Shown here: piece after piece, positions 24,379 to 35,947 of the stretch
Layout: each line of letters opens with the position of its first letter
Numbering within the stretch: the first letter of the stretch is position 1
Origin: Pezicula radicicola
Lineage: Eukaryota; Ascomycota; Leotiomycetes; Helotiales; Dermateaceae
Assembly (NCBI GenBank): GCA_003008705.1
Contig: PDUO01000012.1
Location: 448,870-512,869, forward strand
Direction of reading: 5' to 3'
DNA length: 64,000 nt
Position numbers and translations under genes: made by a program
Notes under the pieces: model-generated
What the model was told of the DNA's origin: nothing
The model's input: only the letters and a program-made list of their open reading frames with translations
Database searches by the model: none

Positions 24379-26934
24379 TTACTCGTCTTCATGGAATTCA
24401 ATCCCATCAACTATCATCTCGAAATCTAAACGCGTTACCACATTAGCCTCACCACTCTTCAAAATAAATCCCCCCAAGAAACAAAATTAGTAACGTACCT
24501 TCAGATCCCCAGGCACCAAGAGTAATGGTATTCCTATCCCCCTTCTCTAAAACTAACGAAACTGGAATCGTCTTATGGTATCCGGTTCGCGAGTTTAGGG
24601 TTGAGATGTTGGTTGGGACTTGGGCGTTGTTTACTGTTATGTGGGGTTGACCGGCTGTGGAAAGTTAGTTGGGGGGATTTTTGGGTTGGTAGGAACGGAC
24701 GATTGGGAAAAGGGTTTTGGGTGATGGATGGGGGGAAGGGGTTTAAGAGATCGGGTTCGAAGGGAAAGGGAAGGAATGGGAAGGAATGGGAAGGAATGGG
24801 AAGGAATGGGAAGGAATGGGAAGGAATGGGAAAGGGAGGTATGTACCTGTTATATTATTTACGGTGAAATGAAGGGATATCCATTCTGGAGAACCGGTTC
24901 CTGTTACGTTGTGGAATGTAACTTGACTTTGTGAATCAACTATCATGAGAAGAAATAAGTAAGTGATTTATTATCTTTAATAATTAAAGGAAGGGAAGAG
25001 AAGGGGATGGAGGTATGGATGATAGGAAAAGACTTTACTTTTATGAACTGATCTTTTGGTGATACAATGGTCGCAGTATGTGACGGCTTTTCAAATAGAA
25101 GTTGTTAGTATGTATTGATTTATATGGGAATAAATATGAAGTTAATAAGAGGGATAGGTGGATGGATGGCTTACCAGCACGACCTGTGAGCATTGCATCT
25201 TCTGCTTCGTAACGTTTTTTGGTTGAGGGCGTTGAAACAACGCCTGTGTTTACGTCGACTTTCCACATTGAGTAGTATTGGAGTGTTACTGTTTTTGCAC
25301 TGAGGAGTTGTTAGTTTTCGTTGGAAATAGGAGACGAGTGTTTTCGTCGCTTAAGTATCTGCCCCCCTATTACACCGTCCATCGCTAAACCACAGTCGCC
25401 TAGAACCTTACCTACATCCCTAAAACCAACGCCTATTAAGAAAAAAGAAAGGCGGGGGTAGCGGAGGTGGAACGAGAAAATCGAGAAAAGTACCAACCTC
25501 TCACTAACACTCTGTCCGTAAACGGGGAGTTAGCAATTACTTCTTCTGTAGGGGATTTGGAGTTGTTGCTCCCGAGACATGTCTCAAGAGGAACTCCTCT
25601 TAAAATACTCCCGAATAGGAATGAAAGTGCTCCCCCCATACGTACTATAGGCAACCAAACATAATTGCTACTAGGTCCACCGGTACTATCCCAAGAATCC
25701 CCCATATAAATATAAGTAGTAGTAGAACTCCCGGCAATAGTCAATTCAAACGTATTCTGACTATCATAAGTATTCTCATCCTCAGGAGCTATATCGAAAG
25801 GACCAGTCCATGATCCGCTGATACTAGATGCATAGAACATTTTGTTGGGATTTGATCTCCAGCCTGTTTTTCCTGATACTATTAGGAAGTAGGTACTTCC
25901 TACTTTGAAGAGTCCGGGTGCTTCGTAGGCTCCTGCTGCTGTTTGGGGTTTTAGTGTTTGGACACGGGTTTTTGAGGTGATGGTGAGGGTGATTGGGTTG
26001 CGTGAGGGAGTATTGAGTGGATTGGGAGGGGGAACTAGGAGGGGGAAGAGAAATACCTAGATAATTTACACGATCTCCAACTGTACCATCTGAGTTTATG
26101 GCGTTTATTTGAACGATGTTGTGATCAGCACTGGTGAGAATGTACCATGCTCCTACACTAAGTCAGCTATTTCCATTAAAGCGAAACAATAGATCAGAAG
26201 ACTTAGAGAAAGAGGAAATCTACATACCATTTGTACCATCTTGATACATGCCCGTATCTGAATAGGTATATGCATTTGGAGGGAGAGAAACCGCATCACC
26301 GTGTACTGCATATCCGCCTTCCATGGTTGCAGATTCTAGTACTTGGACTAGTCGGTTTACTTGGCCGTAGATCTATTTAGAATTGTTTAGTAAAATAATA
26401 AGCTTGGGGAAACTTGTTCTACATTGTTAAGTTTTCATGATAATGACAATAAAGTGACATTGCGTAAAAAATGAAAATGAAGTATATGTACCCAAAACTC
26501 TCCATTCGGCTTAGCAAATTTAGGTCTCCACATATACTGAATAGAATTCTGAGCTCCAAGTGGTGTCCAATTCAATAGATCGGTTGAAGAATACATGAAT
26601 GGTGTTTCATCTACCCTCCAGCAAAAAACAAATCAAAACATTAGCGAGTTATCAAGTTATACAACCAAACTATTTTCTCCCCTTTTCTTTGATTTCCTGT
26701 ACCTCTCACCCACCAAAAAAAAGGGAAAGATAGAAAGAGACAAAGTAACATACCATTACTAGCACTCTGACCAACCCAATAAAAGGTACTCCCACGTTTA
26801 GTAATCCCACCACCATGAGCATCAATCTTATTCCCAGCTGTGTCTGTCCATACTGCACCAGGTACTATCCATGATGCTGCTAGGATACATGGTATTGTAC
26901 TGAAGAAGATACTGAGGATATAAGAGAGTTTCAT
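24379..26934 (-). CDS. Secreted GH43-type glycosidase with C-terminal CBM35-like domain
   Basis: It resembles the GH43 subfamily that includes exo-beta-1,3-galactanases; the substrate here is inferred. Minus-strand exons are 26934-26754, 26610-26492, 26372-26228, 26152-26057, 25938-25642, 25288-25175, 25086-25039, 24939-24847, 24654-24499 and 24425-24379, giving about 431 residues. A signal peptide ending ILAAS is followed by DAHGGGI, YSSTDLLNW, MWRPKFA and YEAPGLFK (probable catalytic acid in the EAP motif), all typical of the family. From about residue 310 KRYEAEDAML begins a CBM35-like beta-sandwich. Introns are longer than elsewhere in the window. The junction between exons 5 and 6 is uncertain: the intron is about 350 nt, and the better-looking acceptor at 25299 does not keep phase with any good donor. 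The gene could therefore be slightly mis-modelled or damaged there. Confidence 0.8.
24771..24830. repeat. Six perfect 10-bp tandem repeats (AAGGAATGGG)
   Basis: Six identical copies of AAGGAATGGG stand head to tail, with partial related units on both sides. The array lies inside the intron 24655-24846 of the GH43-type gene and probably accounts for that intron's length of 192 nt. Confidence 0.95.
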
Positions 26935-27843
26935 TTTTCGTTGATTTTGTGTACCTTTTTGAAGGAGGTTGAAGGTTTGGTTTGAAGCGGAACTTGAGTG
27001 AGGAGTGGAAAGAAGAGAAAGAGCGGGGAGGGAGTGAAAGAGAAGGATTCTTTTGGTTTTAAATACTACCTTTGTGCTTTTATCCTCTATACGAAGCAAT
27101 CTACGGTAAAATTCCACCTTTAATATCTTAACACAAAAAACTAAGAAATTAACTTTTCTACCAAATTGTTTTGGTTTCAAGAAGATGTAATAGATGGATG
27201 AATTAATACGAGTCTTGATTTTGGAAGATCATGTGGTTAGCTGAACTCCCAAACTTGGACAGCACACCAGGCACATGCAATGCTTAAATTTAGCCTTATT
27301 TCCCTTTTCATCAATTTCGGTCCAATGCTCCCCGAATTCCCCCCCGTGGTTCCCCGTGGGGTGAGGCAATCTTGGGTGATCATCATTACAAATATACAAA
27401 GTTGAAAGATTTCGTTTTGAAAGGAGAGATGAAATCTTGATTCTTCTTAGAGATCACGTGAGCGCGGCGTTCACTATTTCGGACTCTATTTGACAACTAA
27501 ACATTCAGGAACAGTACTCGTCGTTTGGTGATTCATGTACGCTTGTGACGAATAATATAAGTACCTATCTCAAGTAATGTCTATTGAGGTATATCTATAT
27601 CTTTCTAAATTTCCTCTATCAGAAAAACATATCCTGGGTCGAATGCGCTCGCTTGTAGGAGGCCACTCCTTTTCATTCGGCCTAGAAATAGCCGAGTCAC
27701 TACCAGTAGAGAGAAAAACTGTTTAGAGGCTTACAAGGTTCCAATATATTAGATGATGCTTTAAAGAGTAGAATAGAGTAATTGACATACGTATTAGACG
27801 CTGGATTATACCGGAGTCTGGATATGACTTTAGAGATTCATCA
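26935..27843. other. Intergenic spacer upstream of the GH43 gene
   Basis: It contains the presumed promoter of the GH43-type gene and an AT-rich tail toward the decayed peptidase gene. No coding signal or repeat was recognised. Confidence 0.4.
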
Positions 27844-29160
27844 TTACCGTTTTCCAAAGAGGCCCTTCAAAGGTGCAAGTCCTATTTGGTTTTTTGCTAT
27901 CAAAGTTTGAATAGCTTGGGCATCTGACAATACCTTTGCGTTTACTTTTGCATTTTCTTCTAGATGGATGCGTTTAAGTGCATCAGTGTATAGCCTATAG
28001 GCGCTTGCCATGACGTCTTTATTCGAAAGCCTGGCTATCCTCTCTTGGGTCTACAAGCAGATCAGTTTTTTGGAATCGAAGGGCTGAAAACTTTGATTTA
28101 CCGGTGGGTGTGTTTTTTTCTCAGGTTCCTTGTACTCATATCTCTGGGAACGTAGCCTTTCTCGCTTTTGAACCACCTGAAGGTATCTTACTGCACCCTT
28201 TGGATTATAACCTGCGTTCGCGGCAATTCTCACACCCCTCAAGTCAACTACAAACTCGTAGTCGAAACACAGTTGTTCATAATCCGCCTTTGACAAAATT
28301 GATTTTTTTGCCTATTTTATCGCACCGTGTTTTTGAAGATGGTGAGCCTTTTTGATATTAGTTTAGACATATGATTACTGGTATGAAGCGTAAGCTAGCA
28401 TGTCATCATCCAAGAAACCGCCGTTAACACACCTCTCGATTAAGCCCAAATATACAATAATCAAATTACGAGCGTCGAAAACATGGCTGCAGACAGTGAG
28501 TGCTGTTGCATTGACAACTGTTAAAAAGCGTGTAAGCGAAGAACGTATACAATTTGAAGTGGGTTGATCAAAGTACCTCAAGAGTCATATACGTAAAGAT
28601 GCCAAGGTTCTTTGTGCTCGTTTGCAATGACATACTTATTTATTCGAGCCATTACTTCTTTTGCTCGTTTTGCATCCTGGTGTAGCTGTCTAGTGGCAGG
28701 AAGGTTTGTTTCTCTTTCAAGTGCTCTAGGAAAGATATCAGCAATAGTAAAGTAATCGAGAATTGGGCTACTGAACACATAAGAAAGGGATTTCTTACAG
28801 TTGAATCCTTTGCTCAATACTCATAGGCTTCCAAGCTTCTGCCTTCTGCGTCAGAGCCTCTACCTCCTGCTTTATATTCTCCGATTCTGGAGACCCAGCA
28901 TCAAAAATCCTCATTAAAGGTCCAATGTAAGGGATCCCATTCGTCCATCGATAATCCGATTCTTTGCATTCTGCGGAAGATGTTTCATGTGGGGGTATTG
29001 CGGCTTGAAGTTATCCTTTAGAACATCACTGTTCCATCCCTTCATCGGGGCTCTTGGGAGTTCGAAAGACAGGGTATTAGTCAATACTGCGTGGATAGTC
29101 AGGGAGATGTGCACCCAAGGATTGAACGGAACGGAGGCAAACAATAAGCTGGATATGTGA
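27844..29160 (-). pseudogene. Decayed M48-family (Oma1-like) metallopeptidase gene
   Basis: Minus-strand segments align in order with an M48 peptidase. One segment before 28580 ends in WHLYVYDS. Next comes VVNATALTV...IIVYLGL...DDDML, corresponding to the region just before the zinc motif. A third segment has CFDYEFVVDLRG followed by AANAGYNPKGAVRYL, matching the third zinc-ligand helix. The last exon (28050-27844) remains open. The gene is broken: an in-frame TGA sits at 28580-28578 between conserved blocks and a TAG at 28314-28312. A TAA at 28377-28375 may be another stop or part of a donor site. The HExxH motif is not readable; its place reads YASYQ. No in-frame ATG is visible at the 5' end, and the first exon shows a frame mismatch. 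The intron 28101-28051 is still intact. Start and end are approximate. Confidence 0.65.
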
Positions 29161-30462
29161 ATATGCAGTGAATTGGATGTCGATATGATGCTTCCCTGTA
29201 TCTATGTGTAGGGTCGGGTATTGCATCTACTTGATCTCTACTTCCTTCATGTTGTGACTCTATATCCATGAGCGTGGAGCTTGGCTACTAAAATAATTTA
29301 GGAGAAATATGAAGCTTGAAGTTTCTTCGAGTAAGGAAAGCAATTTTAGATATAGAAAAATGAGAGTGATCAGAGAACTTGGAAGGGTTCAAGATCTTAT
29401 GTGTAGAAGTCTCTGCTGCCCAGTTCAAGAGCACATTCCAGTGCCTTTTTGCCTCCCTCGCATATACTTCTGTATTTGTAGAACACATCTTACCTACTTC
29501 TCCAGCTGTTCTGCAAAGCGTATTTGAAGGAGCTAAGTTTTAAATACCTAAACACTTAAGTCAAACAAGTTATCCAGAAAATAAGCTCTTGAAATAATCC
29601 AGTTACCCAAATCAAGTTAATCGAGTCAGTCGTCTAACTCAAATGAATCTACTTACAGAATTCAACCAAGTGAATTACGGATACGGTCACATGCTAGGAT
29701 ATGCATTCTATAGAACATATTCTAGTTTATATAGATATATTGCTCAGAAACAACATTTGGATGACGAAATGACATGAGAAGAAGTTGAATGTCGTTGAAA
29801 TTACCTCTGTACCTAGCTTAGCGCTGGTCAAATATTTTTGATGCCTTAGGTTGAGTCCTCACTATTCCCAAAAACACCTCGGAGCACAAATCAATAGCAA
29901 GCCCAGAGCCAATTGTGTATAAGCCAACAGTTTGAGTAGACAAGACCAGCCTTGAGTTGGGACGGTCTGAGTACGCTGGTCTGGTTCTAGAGCTTTATCT
30001 GTCGTCTTCGTTTCCATTTTATCAGAACCTGTCCGCCGGAGCAGAGCATTCTGGAATGTTACCCAAGGTGGTGTAGGCTTTGAGAGAGCTACCTACACCT
30101 ATTCTGAACTATTTTGGAAAGAGAGGCCTGCATATATGTAGGTATGAATTAGTGTCAAACAGTGGATTATGCTAAGTTATCTTAGGAATTGGTTGCCTAT
30201 CTACAATATTGACTTGCTCAACTCTCTGAATACGATAGTTTCCTCAAGCCCATCTCGAAACATAGCATGCAAGTATACATGTGTCGAAACAACCGCGACT
30301 ATATAGAATACGGATACACGGCTTGGGCCACAGCTCTTATTTGAGGAACTCGAGCTGGGGAATATTTGTATGAGCAAGGGAAATCTATTAATACTATGTC
30401 CAGGCATATCGAACGAACTCTGTAACTACCGCTGTACCTCCAACATCTTCGACATTATCCAA
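29161..30462. other. AT-rich intergenic spacer
   Basis: This lies between the decayed peptidase and the 3' end of the ATPase gene. I see no coding signal. Repeated short runs of the type GTTACTTAAGTTAAGCGAGTTAC-like DNA appear around 29560-29660, reminiscent of degraded repeats. Confidence 0.35.
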
Positions 30463-33400
30463 TCATGCCTTCATCTTCGTCCCCAATCCTTGGACCTGTG
30501 GCTCCGTAGACTGTATTGTGGGGGCGGTGCTTAAAGCAAGTACCTGAGCATTCTTCTCTTGCGAAGAGAAACTACTTATTCCAGTACTCCTCCGTCGCAA
30601 TCCCTTGACGTAAAACTCCTCCTCGTCACCTTGCATCATAGCCAGATTACGTTCAAACCAATGAAATCGTCTCTTTGCCAACTTCCACAACTCGACACCA
30701 CCAATGAAAACAAGGATAGATCCACCACAGAGAGCCCATTCAACACCAATCGCCTTCATTTTGAAGACTTTCGTATTCAAGCCTTGAGTATAGATAGGTA
30801 TAAATACCGAGAGGCCACCAAGAAGGACGGAAAAGAACAGGACTTTGTTCTCGAACAGATTCTTGCAGAAGTTGACGAAACTGGCGTTTTGATTGGAATC
30901 TAGGTGGAACATGCTGCTACGAATGGACTTAAACTCCCACGCTGAGACAAGAATCAACCAGGTCAGCTCAACAAATACAGCTCCACGTGCTCTGAAGACT
31001 GGCACGCATGCTTCGGAAAATGCATTGTTGCAGTCATGGCCGAGAGATTCCTTGCCGTTGTGTATGCCGTAAATGATAATGACAAAGGTCATAAGTGTGC
31101 AAGTGCCCATCAAAATACCATACACCATCATGTCGACGATGATTTCGTTTGTGAAAATACCTTTCTTCGTATCGTGCGGAAGTCGCTTCATGATAGTAGA
31201 ACTAGGCTTCTCCCTACCCAATCCAAAGGCGGGTGCAGAGGAGGTAAGCATGTTGATCCATAGGATCTGAAGCGGGCTGAGAGGGAACACAGATAGACCC
31301 GCTTTGTCCTGGAAACCGAGACCTGCGATCAACAGGATGACTTCAGCAACATTGGAAGTGAGAAGGTGGAGAGTGAATTTCTGGATGTTGTCGAACATCC
31401 GACGGCCTTGGGAGATAGCTGTTACGATACTGTTGAACTTGTCGTCTGATAGCACAATTTTCGCTGCACTTTTGGCAACATCTGACCCAGTGCCCATAGC
31501 GATACCAACATCGGCAGCACTCAAGCTGGGAGCATCATTCACTCCATCGCCGGTCATTGCCATAAAACGCTTTCTCCGACGCAGGGCCTTAATCATTTTA
31601 GTCTTGGTATGTGGAGCACAGCGTGCGATGACAAGCGGAAGTTGAGCCAATTCGTCGATTTCAACATCGTTCATGGCGTCGAAGTCACTTGCTTTTTTTA
31701 CCATGTCTTCTGAGTAGTCCCTTTGAAGGATTCCGATGTCAAGTGCGATCGCTGTTGCCGTTGCTGGGTGATCTCCCTATGGTCTTTTGTTAGTACCACA
31801 TCCATGAGTGGGCCATGAAAGGTAGAAAGCTTACTGTAAGCATGTGAACGCCGATGCCTGCTTCGCGGCACATTTTGATGCAATCCTTTGTTTCTACACG
31901 TGGAGGATCATAAATGCCAACAAGCCCAAGGAAGGTCAGATCACTCTCAACTTGGTTCCTGAGATCCGCTTCGACCCTGTCCTTGGCCTCTTTAACCTCT
32001 TTCGCCCTTGTTACCTTTTCTTCGGCAGTAAGCGAATCGTTGTCGCTAAGCAAGTCTTTGTACTCTTCCGCGAATGCTTCCATGACCTGTTGTCTTGTTT
32101 CGGCGAAGTCTCCATCCCAAATCTTATGAGCTATTGCCAGTACTCGGAACCCTTGCCTAGCGAAATACTCCATATGTTCTAGGATGAGATTTCTTTTCAT
32201 ATCCTCGGTCAACTCCTCGGTGTGTGTACCACTTCCAATAAACGAGCACCTCTCAATAATAGGCTCAACAGCACCTTTAGTGAAGACCATGCTGTTAAGG
32301 CTATCTTTTTGTGCGTAGGCCACAGACATGCGTTTTATGCTGCTGTCAAAGGGGAATTCTCCGCCATGGCACTGTGTCCAGCCGTTTGCCTCAAGAGCAT
32401 CCTTGCCGTAACCAGGGAATCGAGACGCAAATACTTGTAGGGCCTTCTCCGTGGGCTCCCCAGTCGTCTTCCACTCACCTGGGCCACCCTCATTCTCCAC
32501 GTGAAATTTGACTGTCGCCAAGTTACAGAGAGCTGCTGGTTTCAAGAAAGCGTCGAGTTCCGGAGTCATTTCTGCCGGCTCATCTAAATTCTCGTCGCTT
32601 CGGTTGAACTTTTCTTGATCCTTGGCATCTTTTTTATTAGGAATATCAAACTTCAAGGCGCTTGCTGGGCTTAGAGTCTGGGGCAATGCCTCGGAACTTT
32701 TCTTAACAGCTCCCTCGCTTGGATCATTTGGATTCTTCGAGTCGACAGTGAAAATACCGACGTTTGGCAACCAGGCTTTCTTAACAATCATTGCTCCTTG
32801 AGTGAGAGTACCGGTCTTATCAGAACAGATGTTAGTAATACCTCCGAGGGCTTCAAGAGCCGACAGATCTCTGATAACCACATTTCCTTTTTGCATGACC
32901 TTCATTCCGGCCACCATCGTGAGTGTAAGGACTCTATTTTTTTTGTCAGTATGAGATACCTGAATAGACAAAGGGTTACTTACGCAACCAAGGATTCGGG
33001 GATAATTGCAATTCCAGTAGAAATAGCGTAAATTGCGACTTCCTTGCTCTAGTATCAAGGATTAGTTACTACCCAACTTATTTGATGCAAAGTTTCGAGT
33101 TAAACTTACAACTTTGAATCCGTTGACGGCAAATACAACAATAGCAAGGAGGATTGCGCCACCAAATAGGATGTATGCTAGTCTAGCTAGAGCCTTCTGG
33201 AGTGGTGTTCCTTCAGTGAGCCCCAAGAATGCCCCAACATAGTCCCACACACGCAAGGCAGCGCCTTTGGGAACTTGCTTTTTTCCATATTTTTTAGCAT
33301 TCAGGGATCGTCCCTCCTTTCGCTCCTTCTTGGTAGTGCCTGAAGCAATAATACCAACTTGCGTGTCCATTCCGGTGAAGACAACAATTCCCCACCCATG

Positions 33401-34149
33401 GCCCTTACTTACAGTCGTTGTAGCATGTGCAATGTTTGTACGGTCTCCAACACCTCTTTCCTCAGTGAGGGCCATAGTCACCTTTTCCACTGGCATAGCT
33501 TCACCTGTCAGGGAACTCTCATCACAGTTGAGGTTCATGACCTTGAACAGTCGAAGATCAGCAGGGACGGTGTCACCGGTTTTGAGTTCAACGATATCTC
33601 CTGGGACAACTTCCGCACTGCCAGCAAGTCAGATTGACATGGAAAACCCCTTATTATTAAGATTGGAAACATACCTAGGTCTAACAACGTCGCTTCCGTC
33701 TCGTCGGAGCCTTGCACTCGGGGATGAAAGTTCTTTCAACGCATCCATCTTTTTCTCGGCTTGGAACTCTTGGTAGAAACCGATAGTAGCATTTAGTACG
33801 ATTACTGCGGCGATCACTGCTCCTTCAGTGTAGTCTCTAACTCCAAAGCTCAGACTCATGGCCATGATAAGAATCTAAGTCTGTCAGTAATTGTTGTCAA
33901 CAGACATGTCAGACCACTCACCAGAGTCATCGCATTAGCAATCTGTTTCGCAAGGAGCTTGTACCAGGTAACAGCCTCTCCGCCAACAAGTTCATTTGGT
34001 GGATGTGTATGCTGGACTTCTTCCGCCCGTTGCTGGGTGTAACCCTTTGCGATGTCAATGTTGAAATGCTGGGCAACTTCTTCCACTGACATGTGGTGAG
34101 GATACCTCCCCGCCAGGTCCTTTTCGACCATGTTGCCCTTGGGTGCCAT
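30463..34149 (-). CDS. ena1: ENA-type P-type Na+/K+-exporting ATPase (P-IID)
   Basis: This family pumps Na+ (and K+ or Li+) out across the plasma membrane and is central to salt and alkaline-pH tolerance. Minus-strand exons are 34149-33922, 33874-33675, 33617-33110, 33048-32984, 32933-31835 and 31776-30463, giving 1137 residues. Visible motifs are the cation-ATPase N-terminus, CDESSLTGEA, the phosphorylation site SDKTGTLT (Asp about 371), TGDGVNDAPSL in the hinge, and about ten membrane helices including IAIIPESLVAVLT, the ENA form of the fourth helix. The C-terminus is a long hydrophilic tail of about 60 residues. A Ca2+-ATPase is less likely because of the helix-4 and N-terminal features. 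The ENA symbol is by family; the paralogue number is not determinable. Confidence 0.92.
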
Positions 34150-35947
34150 CTTGAAGTAAGTGGCTACTTGGTATCAAGTATATTAGATGAGTAATGCGTC
34201 TTGGTTTCTATTCCTAATCGAGGGAATAGTAGGGAATATCGATAGTTTTCATCAATGATTCATAGATGATAGAGTTATGTTTCCGTTATGGTGGGCGGAG
34301 AGGATGTATAAGTACTTGAGAGAGGCAATATATGGCGTGTGAACGGCAAGGAATGAACATGCGATATGATGCACAGGATATAGGGCCAAGAGGGAATATT
34401 CTCTTGGGTGAAGAGAATGTGCGAGCGCAAAAGTACTTGTAAAAACCTGTTATCTTTCGAGCTGTGCCCTTAGTACGGACTTAGTTTCTCGACTACCACA
34501 CTTTTGCACATTTTCTTTTACGGGGGGGAGTCAGAACGTCATAGTAGAGCTATCAAAAGCCAATTGCAAGCGATATAGAGCGGGATTCCGATGGCGGAAT
34601 GCTTGGGTCTCCTCCGCTTTCATTGTTCGCCAGCGCTTGGCGGAGCGGAGTGGTTTTGGTTTGGGCCTAGTGAGTTTTTTATTGGGCTAAAGAGCTTCGT
34701 ATAGCCATACTAACGGTTTGGTGACCTTCTGGAAGCTGGTGAGGAAAACGTTGTTTGTCATATGATGGTTCTTGGAGCTTGGCGCTAAGCGAGCTAAGTC
34801 CCTTGGCCTGGGAGCCGTTACTGGCGAACTGAAAAACGACGTGATCGGCCAAGAACTTACTCACAAACTCACAAAGTTATCTACAGAAGAGAGTTAAGAT
34901 ATCAGTGCTCAATCCAAATGAAATAAGTTACTTTTTTTAACTAGTACAAAGATCTTCTTTCTCCTACAAATCGTTGACATCCACATGAACTTTCACCACT
35001 TGAGGCAAGTTTCTAGAAACCCAGCACTCGCAATTGAACGAACAGAATGAATACCCAGGATGTTTCTCGTACTGTTCTACAGATTCTTGGCTTTATCGCC
35101 ATTCCATCGCTAATAAAGTTTATCCGGCAAACTCTTTCCGAGAATTTCCCTACAAGGCCAACAGTCAGTGACAGATGCCAAGGTAGGTGGGATCATTCGA
35201 AGACTTCGTAGGGCATTAGCCAAGGGCTTTGCTGATCGAGAGGCTGATTATATTTTTATCTACGAACCACCAGCAAGTAGTGTATAAATTACGTGTTTAC
35301 AAGATTGTTTGTTAGTCTTATCTTTGTGGGTCTGGACTTTTGTACTGCTTGTTTGATAGGTAAGTGGGAAAGGTAAATTGTTGGACCTTGGAGGAGAGTA
35401 GAAGAAAGATACTTTATAGGAAATTTGTCACATGTTATTGTATTTTTCGTTTTCTCTTACAGTACGAAGATACGGAAAGTACGAAATAAGTCCTTTGATA
35501 TCTCCTCTTGCTGTTACTACTGGTAGACTGAGGTCAAGCCCGAGACACCAGCCACCTACCAACCGCCACTGTGGCTGGCGGGTTTCCTTGGGGAGGATGG
35601 CCTACAAGCCCGAAGATGTTGTTCTTGAGTACACCGCCCTCTATCCAGAATCTAGTGCCCATCCAATTTTTCCGGCCAGCAAGTCAAATCATAAAATAAT
35701 GGTGGTTCGGGTCAAAATTCTCCGTGAAGATCTTCCATACTTCCTCCACACCCCGCATCCTGGGGTCACGAGAACCGATAATAATTCTCAATTCGCCTAG
35801 GGAAAACGAATAATTGTAGATTTGGTTATTAATGAAGAAGTCTTGCATATATACTGAAGATGTATAAGTAGAGGGTGCTGTCCGTTTTATGTTTGGTTAA
35901 ATTGCAGTCGTCGTGTTTTGCGTTTGGATTCTTATTTGGATGACGCT
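34150..35947. promoter_or_regulatory. Divergent intergenic region between ena1 and the CE16 gene
   Basis: About 1.8 kb separates two genes transcribed in opposite directions. The 34385-34853 part carries five PacC-like hexamers, listed separately. A frame at 35599-35800 is open but resembles nothing and is probably chance. Confidence 0.45.
34385..34853. promoter_or_regulatory. Cluster of five GCCAAG (PacC-like) sites upstream of ena1
   Basis: GCCAAG or its complement CTTGGC occurs at 34385-34390, 34636-34641, 34778-34783, 34802-34807 and 34848-34853, that is about 240-700 nt upstream of the ATPase start. The PacC/Rim101 core is GCCARG, and fungal ENA genes are known targets of ambient-pH control. 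Occupancy is inferred, not shown. Confidence 0.55.

Noticed and set aside
24601..24934. Plus-strand glycine- and lysine-rich frames over the 10-bp repeats
   Set aside because: They are translations of the minisatellite on the strand opposite to the GH43-type gene.
35432..35800. Plus-strand frame of 122 codons upstream of the CE16 gene
   Set aside because: The peptide resembles no known family, has no splice context and lies in a promoter region; probably chance.
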